Below, piece after piece: positions 11,818 to 22,620 of a DNA stretch of 64,000 bases. Position 1 is the stretch's first letter. Every line of letters begins with the position of its first letter. The stretch is from assembly GCA_947650365.1 (NCBI GenBank), contig OX393553.1:35094353-35158352 (forward strand), read 5' to 3'. Made by a program: the position numbers and the translations under genes. The notes under the pieces were generated by a model. It saw nothing but the letters and a program-made list of their open reading frames with translations. It did not search any database and was not told the DNA's origin. The DNA is from Chamaelirium japonicum. Taxonomy: Eukaryota > Streptophyta > Magnoliopsida > Liliales > Melanthiaceae.

Positions 11818-13011
11818 TTAATCCTGGTAAACAAGATTTTCTGGAATTTTCAAAAAAAATAAAGAGCATTCATGCATAAAGAAGATATATCCTGAGATAT
11901 TTTGCGGATGCTTATATTCTCTCACCACATCCTTTTGATTAGGGACAATCTTGCATTGTTGCTTATGAGCTGAATTTATATTCTCTTCAAACTGGAGAAT
12001 ATAAATTTTATTTATATTCCACCCGATATCTTCTTCATGTTTTCTCAAAATTTTAAACAGTTTTGTGTCCTGGTTCTTATTTAAATCAGAAGATATAATA
12101 ATAGAAAATATTTCTTCTTTATCCAAATAAGCATACTTTAATTCAGATGGTAATTGTGTTAGGTCAAGTTTTGGTGCATCGATATTAGATGGAATTGATT
12201 TGTTGGTATCTCGAGGCAAATCTTCAAAGAAAGCTTTCCATCTATCGGTATCAAGTAATAGAGGAGAATCTAACAAAGCATTGATTTCCTCAAAAATCTT
12301 ATCATCAGTATGACAATGAAAATGAGTCAAGCAAGTTTCTAATGGATCAGAAGTAGACATAACCAATTTATCCTCTATACAAGCCTCAATCAAGTTTACT
12401 TCCTTAGGTTCATCATCATTATCATCATCTAGTTGTTTGCAAATATTGAAAACGTTCAGCTCAATAGTCATATTGCCAAATGAAAGTTTCATGACCCCAT
12501 TCCGGCAATTAATAATGGCATTCGATGTAGCCAGGAATGGTCGACCTAGAATGACAGGAATAGGGGTGCTACCATATGCCACAGGTTGAGTATCCAAAAC
12601 AATAAAATCTACTGGAAAGTAGAATTTATCTATCTGAACAAGCACATCTTCTATGATCCCTCTCGGAATTTTGACAGATCTATCGGCGAGTTGGAGAGTG
12701 ACTCTGGTGGGTTTTAATTCACCAAGTCCCAACTGTTCATAAACCGAGTAAGGTAACAGGTTCACACTCGCCCCTAGATCAAGTAAAGCTTGTTCTATTC
12801 TAAAGTTCCCTATAATACATGAAATAGTAGGACAACCAGGATCTTTATATTTAGGGGGAGCACTCTGCTTAAGGATAGCACTAACCTGTTCCGTCATAAA
12901 GGCCTTCTTTTGTACATAAAGCTTTCGCTTAACTGTACAAAGGTCCTTCAAAAATTTAGCATATGACGGTATTTGTTTAATTGCATCCAACAAGGGAATA
13001 TTGATTTTAAC
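11818..13011 (-). CDS. Athila-type aspartic protease region (continuation of gag frame after one stop)
   Basis: In the same frame as gag and separated from it only by the stop codon at 13012-13014. It contains the retropepsin active site LLDLGASVNLLP and the second conserved block ILGRPFLAT, then an acidic segment. Near its end a stretch around KILRKHEEDIGWNIN resembles the linker that precedes reverse transcriptase in Athila polyproteins, but the frame ends before any RT motif. In the family the protease matures Gag-Pol inside virus-like particles. Here the product would be a truncated Gag-Pro readthrough at best. The N-terminal 391 residues from an internal Met at 12993 are uninterrupted. 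Confidence 0.85.
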   Translation of the reverse strand, partial: VKINIPLLDAIKQIPSYAKFLKDLCTVKRKLYVQKKAFMTEQVSAILKQSAPPKYKDPGCPTISCIIGNFRIEQALLDLGASVNLLPYSVYEQLGLGELKPTRVTLQLADRSVKIPRGIIEDVLVQIDKFYFPVDFIVLDTQPVAYGSTPIPVILGRPFLATSNAIINCRNGVMKLSFGNMTIELNVFNICKQLDDDNDDEPKEVNLIEACIEDKLVMSTSDPLETCLTHFHCHTDDKIFEEINALLDSPLLLDTDRWKAFFEDLPRDTNKSIPSNIDAPKLDLTQLPSELKYAYLDKEEIFSIIISSDLNKNQDTKLFKILRKHEEDIGWNINKIYILQFEENINSAHKQQCKIVPNQKDVVREYKHPQNISGYIFFMHECSLFFLKIPENLVYQD

Positions 13012-14562
13012 TTATTTGAATACATCGAGGATTTCTTGATCAGACGCTCCCTTTTTAGCTGCTAACAATCTATGGGGGAATGGGGCAACAGGTTTATACG
13101 CAGGTATTTGTTCATCATCTTTTTGTTTAGCAGTGCTATCCTCACCCTCATCTAGAAAAGATTCCTCAGGCTTATCAGTCATTTTAGAGATTTCTTTATT
13201 GATGACTTTTCCACTCCGAAGGGTGGTGACAGACTTAGCATGCTCTACATGAGAATAAGATGAACTAGGCTTATTAACCTCATGTTGATTCTTAGGATTA
13301 GGCTGAGGTTGAGCAGGAAAAACTCCTTTCTCCTTAGCATTAAGTTGTGATTCAATCCTATTGACTGAGGTTTTAAGTTCTTGAATAGCCTGTGCATTAT
13401 TCTGGTTTATTTGAGTTTGTCCCTCTATGAAGTGGTTTATTGTAGATTGCCCTGCCATAATCATATCTAATTTATCCTCGAGGGACTTCATGTGTGGTGG
13501 CACATAAGAAGTTTGATTAGAAGGTCCCGGAGGATTATCGGTAGATGGATTATTCTTCCAACTGAAATTAGGATGGTTCCTCCAATTAGGATTGTAGGTA
13601 TCAGAATATGGGGAACTAAATGGCCTTTTGTAAGCATTAGTGAAATTTGTTTGGTCATGCAACACTTCTTGAAAGGCAGGGATTGTAGGACAATCCTTTG
13701 TTAAGTGGACATTACTCTCACAGATTTCACATATGCTATTAACAGAAGTTGTGGTTCTTCCTATGTTAACTTTTTGTGATTCTAGGGCTTCAAGCTTTCT
13801 AGTTAGGTTCGCAATTTTTGCATTGACATCATCTTTCTCAGATAATTGATAGATTCCTCCCTTAGAGTTATACACTTGTTCAGATTTGTCAGTTTGATCG
13901 CTTGTATCCCAGCTTTGAGCATTTTCAGCTAGTTGATCAAAATATTCCCAAGCTTCATCAGGGCCTTTATGCATGAATTCACCATTACACATCATCTCTA
14001 CAAATTGTCTCATATTGGAGGCTAATCCATCATAAAAGAAACTGATGATCCTCCAATCTTCGAAGCCATGATGTGGGCATAAGAGAAGAAGTTCCTTAAA
14101 TCTCTCCCAACATTGGAAAAATGTTTCATGTTCTTTTTGAGAGAAATTCATGATATTCCTTCTTAAGGTATTCGTTTTATGAGTCGGAAAGAATTTTTTT
14201 AGGAATTCTCGTGTCATCTCTTGCCATGTCCCAATGCTTCTCGGCCTTAAAGAATGAAACCATGATTTGGCTTTCTCTTTTAGAGAGAATGGGAAAAGCT
14301 TCAGTTTAACTACATCTTCAGTTACATTATTATATTGCAAGGTTGCAATAACTTCTTCAAATTCTTTAAGATGTAGGTAAGGACTTTCAGAGTCTAAGCC
14401 ATAGAACTTAGGGAGTAATTGAATCACTCCCGGTTTTATATCAAAGGTTCCCGCATTGGTAGGAAAAATAAAGCATGACGGGGTAGTCGTTCTACTAGGT
14501 TGTAAATAATCACGCAAGGTTCTAAATTGTTGCTCATCATGGTTACTTGCATTATCAGCCAT
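13012..14562 (-). CDS. gag: Athila-type Gag
   Basis: A 516-residue intact frame starting with a Met at 14562, about 500 nt downstream of the PBS. The N-terminal half carries the retrotransposon gag (capsid-like) domain, with blocks such as LKLFPFSLKEKAKSWFHSL and EFLKKFFPTHKTN. A zinc knuckle of the form C-x2-C-x4-H-x4-C follows (CEICESNVHLTKDC, about residue 280), then a low-complexity Gln/Asn-rich tail. Gag forms the particle and packages the RNA. The intact state fits a recently mobilised element that still supplies its own particle protein. A TAA stop at 13012-13014 separates it from the protease, and could be a mutation or a natural readthrough site. Confidence 0.93.
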   Translation of the reverse strand: MADNASNHDEQQFRTLRDYLQPSRTTTPSCFIFPTNAGTFDIKPGVIQLLPKFYGLDSESPYLHLKEFEEVIATLQYNNVTEDVVKLKLFPFSLKEKAKSWFHSLRPRSIGTWQEMTREFLKKFFPTHKTNTLRRNIMNFSQKEHETFFQCWERFKELLLLCPHHGFEDWRIISFFYDGLASNMRQFVEMMCNGEFMHKGPDEAWEYFDQLAENAQSWDTSDQTDKSEQVYNSKGGIYQLSEKDDVNAKIANLTRKLEALESQKVNIGRTTTSVNSICEICESNVHLTKDCPTIPAFQEVLHDQTNFTNAYKRPFSSPYSDTYNPNWRNHPNFSWKNNPSTDNPPGPSNQTSYVPPHMKSLEDKLDMIMAGQSTINHFIEGQTQINQNNAQAIQELKTSVNRIESQLNAKEKGVFPAQPQPNPKNQHEVNKPSSSYSHVEHAKSVTTLRSGKVINKEISKMTDKPEESFLDEGEDSTAKQKDDEQIPAYKPVAPFPHRLLAAKKGASDQEILDVFK

Positions 14563-15060
14563 ATTTTCAGAATAGTTTTTCAGACAGGTTTTGTTCAGAT
14601 TCAGTTCTACTTAACTTTAGTGTATGATCCCGATACCACAAGGGCATACACAAGATTCAGAGGCTAAAGGTAAGTCAAGGGTTTGCAAGCAAATGTATGC
14701 ACCACCTAGAGCCTTCTATACGAACGCTCTCGTTTGAAGGGGATAACAGACTAGACACACATACGCCTACACCGAGACGTATGTGCCGAGCTTTCCCACG
14801 AGAGCGTAAGTTGATGCGAGATAGCAAATACAGAGAATTTAAAGAACGAGTGTACCAGGGATAAACAGTTCTTTATTTAGGCAAGCGAGTAGTACTCCTT
14901 CTTCGCAATCAACGGTCGACTCCTCTTCCAATATTTAGATCTTTTTTTTTTTTAATACCTGAAAAGAAAGAAAAAAAATACGTAGTATATTGAATGCAAA
15001 GAAAAAGCAAAGACTAAAAAGAAAAACGTGGATGCGAAGTTCCTATTCGTCCGTTGCAAT
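14563..15060 (-). other. 5' leader of the Athila-type element
   Basis: An untranslated stretch between the PBS and gag with no frame of note. It probably holds the packaging signal. Confidence 0.6.
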
Positions 15061-15077
15061 CCCCGGCAACGGCGCCA
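15061..15077 (-). other. Primer-binding site of the Athila-type element
   Basis: Minus strand TGGCGCCGTTGCCGGGG, six bases from the LTR edge. This is the PBS sequence typical of Athila/Tat elements, commonly described as complementary to an Asp tRNA end. Confidence 0.88.
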
Positions 15078-15083
15078 AAAACT

Positions 15084-17655
15084 TGCTACAACTTTAAGTA
15101 GTCCTAATTAAGGGACTAAAAAGTGCAATTTAACCCCAAGTATAGGGTGTGTAGCGAAGTAGTAATCTCGGTAAGTCCGAGGTCGATTCCACAGGGACTG
15201 AAGGACTAATTGGAACTAGTGTAATGGAAGTGCGTAAACGTGAGTGTAATTCAGGGTTTTCCACTGAGAGTGGAGCACGAATGATGAAACTACGTTACTA
15301 AATTAAATAGAACTAAATATTGCAATTAATTAAAGGAGGTTACGATGGAGATGAGGCTAAGGCATCCGGGTTCAACCTAGTAGTATATTATGCATTCTTT
15401 TGATCAATAATTTGTACGAGGATAGCATGAAGATTAAGTTCGGACACATGCTACAGAGGTCTTTAAGCATTGCACATGCCCGGAGTCGATGTGCAATCAA
15501 AAGGACTTGTACACATACATCGATTTCTAAAGGTATGCATTCGTCATATTTAACTAAACAGACTGAAAATCATGCGAAGAGGGACTCATTATGCTTGTGT
15601 TAACATACCACAGGAATTCATAAGTATTCCGTATGCCCGGAGTCGATACGGAATCAAACAAATTTGCAAATACGTTAACATACATCATCAGGCAGTATCA
15701 GTCACATAAGATTCAATCATAAGAAATTAAAGCTTGTTATTGATCAAACGAAAAACATAGCATACTACTAGGCATCCCCCATAACCTTAGCTAGGGGTTT
15801 AGCCTTGCATGTTCATAAAATTCCACATGAAAACATAGATGCAGTTAAACTCCATTAACGAAAATTAAGAAAGATGACGAGCGTGGATGACGGCTTCCGA
15901 TGATGATGACGACGTGCGGTGACGGTGACGGCGTGGCTCGGAGACGATGGTGTGCGGCGTGACTCGGAGATGCTTGGTCGGGATGGTGAATGGAAGATGA
16001 TGGGGATCGGTCGATGATGAAGGTGTCGAGTGGTGATGGTTAGCCCTAATGAAAGTCAGGCTTTTGGTGGAAGAAGTTCGGGCTTATGGTCTCGGTGGTG
16101 GAAGAATTTCGGATGGTAGTTTGGTTAATGGTTCGTCCCCCCTCCATGCTCTATAGGGTATGCAATATATAGGGACTTAGGGAGTAAGGGAGAGAGGTGC
16201 GTGCCCGGTTTGTAGGAGGAGAGAGACACGATCGCGAGAGAGAGAAAAGGAAAGAGAGAGATTCGGTTTTAGAGAGATAAAGAAGTGCTGGGCGTTCGGT
16301 TTATGGAGAGAGAAAGTAGGAAGAGAGAGAGAGATGTCCGGCCGGCTGTGATCTCGGGGGAGAAGAGAACGGCTAGAGAGAGAAACGGAGAGCTGCTGGG
16401 TGTGCACGGCTCGGGCGATTTAAGGAAAGAGAGGGAGAGAAGATCGGCTTGGGGACGTGCATGGGTACAGCTGCGGGGTCCGGTTTTAGGTTTTAGAGAG
16501 AGAAAAACAAGGAGGAGAGAGAGAAAAGATCGGAGCTCAGCTCTGATCGGGTTGATGCCGCGTTTGGACGGGACGGCCGTGATCTGGTCGGGATGCATGG
16601 GTAGGGACGGCTGGGTCAGTTATGGAAAGAGAGGGAGAAACGGGAGGAAAAGATGGGCGCAGGTTTTTAGAGAGAGAAAGAGAACGGGTGGTGTTCACTT
16701 ACACCGGACGGCTGTGATGGGTCTCCAGAGAGAGATGCTCGGGGTGCTCGGTTACACGCTGGACTCCTCTAGGAGAGGGACACGATCGGACGGGTGTGAT
16801 TAAAATGGGAAGGAAGGAGATAGATGGGCTTTGCATGGGTCCTGATTTGTAACGGATGACTGCGATTCGAGCTGGTCGGGTAAATGGATTGGAGGTTTAA
16901 GAAATAAAAAGGTCTCGGGAGATCTTATGTAAAGCTTGATGGATGGAACACTGCATGCAAATATTGACGGGAAGATCGGGTTGGATAAAAACGAATGGTC
17001 GCGATGGTAGTGTGCTGGTCTTTGGCGGCATGGATTTAGTTGGGTGAGATGGAATCGGGTAATGGTATGGGTATACATATGGCTGGGGTTTGGCTGGGAC
17101 TAAAGGTTGGGATTTGTTTGTTATGTTTTGGTAACCAATCGAGCCATCCACACTCGTCAACTCTTCCATATCAGCCCCTTTGCATATGCGTGGTTCTTCA
17201 GTGGTTCGAAGGTAGAGGTGTGCTGTCGGTGATGTTATCTCGGCCAATTTCTTCACAATCATCATTCTCTGCATCATTCTTCATAAGGGCCTCCAAACGA
17301 GCTGTGCATGCTCCATTGGCTTGCCGTGAGAATGCCCACCATACTATCGTGATGTCCTTTATCCGCCTATGTCGAGTACCGGGTCAATTTCCTGAAAATC
17401 ACACATGAAATGACGCGTGTAAGGATCCAATACGATTATCGATAAAAAGAATAATTTGGACTATCGGGCTTCGTATTTTTCATGCATGTATCGTATGAGT
17501 GCGAACCAATATACCGTTATGTCCGTATAAAGTCTACTATGCAGTGGTGTAAAGAAACTGATACGCTTTACGAGTATATGAAAAGTTTTACGTAGGAAAG
17601 CGGTGATAATGCAGTAAGAAATAAGCGATAAAATGCATTATTTGGAGACTTAACA
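15084..17655 (-). mobile_element. Athila-type element, 5' LTR
   Basis: Equal in length to the left LTR (2,572 bp) with about 20 scattered single-base differences and no obvious indels. It is followed directly by the target duplication TGCAA. Confidence 0.93.
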
Positions 17656-19084
17656 TGCAACAGTAGGGCCAGTTATAGATAAGATTGGGGGTCGATTCGT
17701 CATCCGCCCGAGATGACTTCGGGCTAGATGTGGATCTAGATGGTTCATTATCTTAAATGAGGGACTCACACGGGAATCGCACCGGTGGTCCACCTAGTGT
17801 ATTGTTGCCGCCAAGGGGGGTCGGTCTCATGCACAAATGACTATATAAGACGGTCTGACCCACATCAGTATTATAAATTCTGAGGCATGCGCGACCCGAT
17901 GAGATCAGGCCCGCTAATCTCGAGTGTGAGCTCAAGGGACTAGATTGACAATTAAAACCTACAAACCTGCCGAGTCTAGACCCGGATTGGCGGTGACTAT
18001 CCTGCCTTAACCGGTCGAATCTCGAAATTGGTCGGAAGATGCTCTGGGAGCCATCGGGCACTGTCTCTTTTGCACATAAAATGGTGTGATTGATGATGTA
18101 CGGTTGCATAACCTACGATGGTTCACCGCCATGCACAAGGTGCAACATCGCTCGATAAGATCAGTTAGTCTCAAGTGGGTTTCCTCAACTACTAATCATA
18201 AGGCGCTTGGGGTGATGCTAGGCCGAGGGTGGTCAGAGCCACTCGCTACTTCACTGCCGACAGCAGGTTATCGGTGCTCACAATAGCGAGGGTAGAGGGG
18301 ACTGGATTTGACTAGTGGTAGGGTGGCCGGTTGGTCGTCAGCCCAAATGGGGGCCTGGCCGGGTCTTGGTCGGGATTTACCGACTGTACATCTGTCGGCC
18401 ACCGTGCCGGTAGCCTTGGCCGTATCAAGGGATTATGCCACAGGGGCTAGGGGTCGGGTTGGTCTCAACAGCACCAAGAGATAAAAATAGGGAAACGAAG
18501 GGGGGGCGGCTGACCTGTTGATGAGGGTTGTTGGCTCCAGCTGCAACTCCTTTGGTCGGTTGATCTTCTCCGTCGCTGGATGCCTTTGCTCCGGTCGGCT
18601 GCTCGTAGCCCCACATATAGAGAGTTCGGAAGAGAGAGAGAGATGGAGATCGGTGGGAAAAGGGGGTCATGTTGATTCAGGATGGAAGCTCGTGCTTGCA
18701 CCGCTCGATCATGCTCTCTTGATTGCATATGCACACACATGCACATAGACGGTTACTACACGTACTCACACAGGCATGCTATCAGTCCTAAGTTGAGAGA
18801 GACGTTCGGAGTTGTCGGCATCGGCCGTCCAAAGAATTACCGGGATCAAGGTGCTCGCACCCGCTCGCTCACGCTCGTACACACGTTTACTTAGAGGAGG
18901 GGAGTCGAGGTGAACCCTGGGTTGGGTGGTGGCCGGTGGGGTTCGTTGTCGTTGGGCGGCGAGGCTCGTAGGAGGTGCTCACCCACACATAAATAGAGAA
19001 AGAGGGAGAGAGAAACAGAGGCAGAGGAGAGGCCTCCGACGTCGGGCCATGGCTGGGCGGCCTACCGAGGTAGTGGCCGATGGC

Positions 19085-19106
19085 CACACACACACACACA
19101 CACACA
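19085..19106. repeat. (CA)n microsatellite
   Basis: About eleven CA units. Confidence 0.95.
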
Positions 19107-19532
19107 GTCACACAAGAGAGAGGAGGGCTCCTAGTTCTGGCTGGGCAGCCTACCGAGGTTGTGGTCGACGATCGTATACAAGAGAAAGATAGAGAGAGAA
19201 GGGCTCCGGGGTTGGATCGGGTCATGGCGTTGCTGCACCGATGATGGGGCAAGGGGAATCGGGCCGGATTTGGGCTGCGGGGCACCAGTGATAGGCGTCG
19301 GGTGGTTTGGTCGTTGGCAACGGGGCGACGGCACCAGGGCCGTGCGACGATGAACGGCGTCGAGGCGAGGGGCTGGCTAAGGTGGCAGGGTGATGGGGCA
19401 CCGTTGATGGGTGGCGGCCGTCGGGTCGGGTCGGGGTTGCTAGGTGTCGGTGGTCGGGCCGGGTTGGCAACACAAAAAGTGGGAGACCGAGGGCCTCGCT
19501 TCAGCGGAGGCCGTCGGGCGGTTCGGGTCGTC

Positions 19533-19748
19533 GGGTTGTTGGTGACGGCGTCAGGGCTGTGCGACGACGGGGGCGCCGGATCGGGGCGAGGTACCCGTGG
19601 TCGGGTCGGGTGGCGACACAAGAGAGGGAGGCCGGAGGTCGGGTCGTCGGGTTGTCGGTGACGGCGTCGGGACCGTGCGACGACGGGGGCACCGAGTCGG
19701 GGCGAGGTGCCTGTGGTCGGGCCGGGTGGCGACACAAAAGAGGGAGGC
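19533..19748. repeat. 116-bp tandem duplication, GC-rich
   Basis: Two adjacent units start at 19533 and 19649. Both contain a GGTGACGGCGTC block, CGACGACGGGGGC and GGTGGCGACACAA. A weaker third unit may lie just upstream, from about 19420. It lies inside the probable solo LTR. Confidence 0.8.
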
Positions 19749-20348
19749 TGAAGGGGGGCCTCTCACCTGAGTAGTGGCGGCCATCGGGCGGCGCCGGCAG
19801 AAACCAAGAGAGAGAGAGAGGAGAAATGGAGGGGATGAGAGGGATCGGAGAAAAGGAAGAGGGGGATCAGATAGGGGTGAGGGGTTTGGACTGTGGTGGG
19901 GGAAATGAGTCGGGCTGAATGAGGGAAGGGGGAGAGGGCCGGGGGTTTTTAAAGGGAGGGGAGAGGCGGCGGCCGGTGCGATTTAGGGCAGAATCCGGGG
20001 CAGCTGCGGCGGCGGGATTCGGGGCGGCTGCGGCGGGATCCGATCGGACTTCCCGGGATCGGGATGAGGGGGTGACGGGATGGTGTGGGGGCGGGGGAGC
20101 GGCTGACGGATCGGGTGGGGGGGGATGGATCCGAGAGAGGGAGAGGAGAGATTCGAGAGAGGGGGAGGGAGGGATCCGAGAGAGAGAGAGTTAGATCCGG
20201 GAGAGGGAGTGAGAGGGGAGGGGATTGGGGGGGATGAGAGGAGAGATAGAAGTAGGGATGGTTGGGTGGTTTGGGAGTCGGAGTCGGGTCGGGTTTAGGT
20301 TTTTAATTTTAATTTTAAGTTTTTTTTTTTCTAAGACTGGTCGTTACA

Positions 20349-20638
20349 GGAGATATAATCAGAGAGAGAGATGTAATAATGGTAATGTAATTGTTAGGGA
20401 GAGGGCATCCTGAATATGCAAATTTATACGCGCTGTACTCTTTTTCCTTTGGTAGGGTTTTTCCCACAGGGTTTTCCCATCAAAGGTTTTAACGAGGCAG
20501 CATTATGCGCACCCACCATAGTTCATGAAGAACTAAGGTTGTACTCTTTTTTCTTTTATAAAATTTTTCCCATTGGGTTTTTCCAACAAAGGTTTTAATG
20601 AGGCAATCATTGATAAATGGTGGTCATCCAAGGGGGAG
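20349..20638 (+). mobile_element. 3' untranslated end and polypurine tract of the split copia element
   Basis: Contains the copia 3' region in which TTTTCCCACAGGG and AGGTTTTAACGAGGCA blocks recur (20450-20510, then a variant at 20560-20610). It ends in AGGGGGAG at 20631-20638, a polypurine tract. It matches the downstream end of the copia pol at 2937-5365 and shows that the two parts were once contiguous. Confidence 0.8.
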
Positions 20639-20793
20639 TGTTATGAAACGGTGGTTGCATCGGATATGGATGACCACCGGATAAAAACCTCGAGATTCAG
20701 GGGATTAGAGATTTACCCCGTCTCTATCCCAACCTCCTATTATTGCTATATATAGGGGGCTTTAGTGAATAATATAACAGGTTTTTCCCAACA
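20639..20793 (+). mobile_element. Copia 3' LTR, partial or short
   Basis: Starts TGTTATGAAACGG right after the polypurine tract. It contains a TATATATAGGGGG TATA-like box near 20748 and ends at about CCCAACA. The right boundary is uncertain because a fold-back element begins at 20800 and no partner LTR is in the window. Confidence 0.6.
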
Positions 20794-20799
20794 GAACAT

Positions 20800-21206
20800 G
20801 TGTTTTTTTTCAAAATAGTAGTTTAAAAAAAAACTTTAATGGCCACATGTCAAAATTAATTTTTAAAATAGTCATTTATCTGGCACGTGGCCACCACATC
20901 AATTCTTTAGTGAATTTTTTATCCAATAAAATTGATAAGTGAGATACCGACTTTGAAATCGATATTTTATTTAATGATTTACACTACAGGCCACGTGTGA
21001 ATGTAATGGTCCCTCTTTTTAAAAGCAAACTTTAAAGCTGAAAGTGGCATTGGAAATTGGTACTTCACATACTGATTTTACTGGACATAAAAAATTTGGC
21101 ACATAGCTGACATGTGATCATGTGACAGGTTACTTTTAAAATTTATTTTGACAGGTGGCTATTGAAATAATAATTTTTTATAAAAATGTTGTTTTGAAAA
21201 AAACAC
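20800..21206. mobile_element. Fold-back element (MITE-like, about 407 bp)
   Basis: Left end GTGTTTTTTTTCAAAATAG and right end TTTTGAAAAAAACAC are inverted. The inversion extends inward over about 75 bp (left GGCCACATGTCAAAATTAAT against right ATTTTGACAGGTGGC). It has no coding capacity. No clear target duplication was found, so the class is unassigned. Confidence 0.65.
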
Positions 21207-21531
21207 TAAGAACAGTCTCCTTTGCACAAAAAAATAAAAAAATAAAGAGTTGTTTATGATATTTCAATCAATTTATTTGGTAAAGTATTAAGATCGACTT
21301 TCACCTTAGGGCAGAGAGGTTAAAGGACAAAGCAGTCTACAAGGAGAGAAGGGTCCACTTTCTTCTTAATGTTTTGATAGAGGGCATCCGTTTGGTTGTT
21401 GAGTTTGATTCAGACGGTTGAGAGGAATCTAGATGATCAGCTGTGGTGTAGTAAAAGGAAGACGGTGTGATAAGTGGAGGGGGAAGAAATAGTAACAGAT
21501 GAGGATAAAGAAAATAACCATTGATGAAACG

Positions 21532-21840
21532 TCAATAGTTTTGGCCGGTAAGAAAATATTTGATTTGAGAGCACCACGACATATAGTTGCCATCATAGAA
21601 CCTGATTACGATAACGTTGTGGATACGAGGCGTCGACAACATCGCGCCTTGCACCACAATAGCAAAAAAGTCATGGACTGGAGAACATACTAAGAACTCA
21701 GGGAGGAAGTCACCATGCCTTGGTGACACAGATGGAGAGGAGAAGGGTTGTTGGGGTGGGCTCGAACGCAGTTTGATCAACGCGACGTCGGCCGGAGCAA
21801 GAAGGCTATAACGGTGGCAAGAGGGTTGCAACAACAGCAA
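21532..21840 (-). pseudogene. Ty1-copia gag N-terminal fragment
   Basis: A 102-codon frame ending YDGNYMSWCSQIKYFLTGQNY, the start of the copia gag domain (substrate-like FDG.NY..W...I..FL.G pattern). The frame dies straight after this block. The Met lies about 60 nt from a PBS-like site at 21889-21899, which touches an LTR-like start at 21901, so this is the 5' end of a minus-strand copia element truncated soon after gag begins. Confidence 0.7.
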
Positions 21841-21900
21841 GAAAAACTCAACTTATGAGAGGAGAGTGATGGATCAAGGCCGTAAGACCCTTCGATACCT

Positions 21901-22040
21901 TGTAAAAGAAACTTGAGATTAATTTTTCACACTCCTTCATACTCTAACTGGAGGTTCATATATACAAGATGTAAGGGGGGGGGGGGGGAAGGGGCATTAT
22001 CCCTTAATTGAAGGGAGACATCCCATCCCTATTGTTGACA
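21901..22040 (-). mobile_element. Probable short copia LTR next to the gag fragment
   Basis: In plus orientation TGTAAAAGAAACTTGAG through ATTGTTGACA, with TG...CA ends and the PBS-like TGATACC remnant at its left. It contains a run of 14 G at 21975-21988. The right boundary is a guess. Confidence 0.4.
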
Positions 22041-22620
22041 ATGTTACAAACTTCAATGAGGTTTTCTATCGCCTAGTGTTTGCTGCAGCCTGACTCAAGG
22101 AGGGCTTGATATTGTTGACTATGGGCTTACTATTGTTGGCAATTTTACAACTTCAGGGATGCTGCCTTACACATAAGTTGGACCCAATCCGAATTTTTTT
22201 CCAAATGCTTACTTACGAAGAGGATTTCTCATATTATTCACTAAAGAGTATATCTCATGCAAAAAACCACAATATGGATATCTATGCTCTCCTATACTCC
22301 TACCTATCATACTTGGTGTATATGTTCATCCATCAAGGAATAAAGATAATTTGGAGCGTGGGATAATCTAGAGTTCATGTTTGCGCGCGGTTTGCCAACA
22401 ACCATAAGGGATATTTGTCTCTCCACTAAACTCCCTCTGTTATACTTTATGTTACGGGGGACTGAACATCATCAATCAAGAAGATGCTCACATCTTCCAT
22501 TACCATCCGATATTGATATCAAAGTGTTTGACCATGATTGGGATTTACGCTAATCGATCCTACTCAATGTTGCACAACTCAAAACCTCACATCAAAGGCA
22601 ACTGTATCTGAAGTTGGTCA
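22041..22620 (+). repeat. Diverged LTR-like repeat related to 29640-30180
   Basis: Shares ordered blocks with the intron repeat: AGAGTTCATGTTTGCG, ACCATAAGGGATAT, CTCTCCACTA, ATCAATCAAG, CATCCGAT and TTGCACAACTCAA. It ends in a site resembling a Met-tRNA PBS (GATATCAAAGTG at about 22517). It is probably an old LTR plus a little internal sequence of the same family. No protein was seen. Confidence 0.55.

Larger units (their letters stand above)
7657..17655 (-). mobile_element. Full-length Athila-type Ty3-Gypsy element, non-autonomous (gag-pro only)
   Basis: Two 2,572-bp LTRs flank a 4,855-bp internal region. Perfect 5-bp target duplications TGCAA lie at 7652-7656 and 17656-17660. The primer-binding site next to the right LTR and the polypurine tract next to the left LTR show transcription on the minus strand. 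Gag and protease are present, but no reverse transcriptase, RNase H or integrase is encoded, and the internal region is far shorter than in autonomous Athila elements. A by-eye comparison finds about 20 substitutions between the LTRs (about 99.2% identity), so insertion was fairly recent. Assignment to Athila rests on the gag sequence style and the PBS. Confidence 0.92.
17661..20348. mobile_element. Probable Gypsy solo LTR, right part
   Basis: Resumes after the Athila target duplication and ends GTCGTTACA before copia sequence. It is GC- and purine-rich between 18900 and 20250, with long arginine-rich frames on both strands that reflect composition. No enzyme motif was seen. See the left part for the flank comparison. 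Confidence 0.6.

Noticed and set aside
18887..19784. 282-codon minus-strand frame and its shadows
   Set aside because: Pro/Arg/Thr-rich, driven by the CG-rich tandem repeat in the probable solo LTR; no motif.
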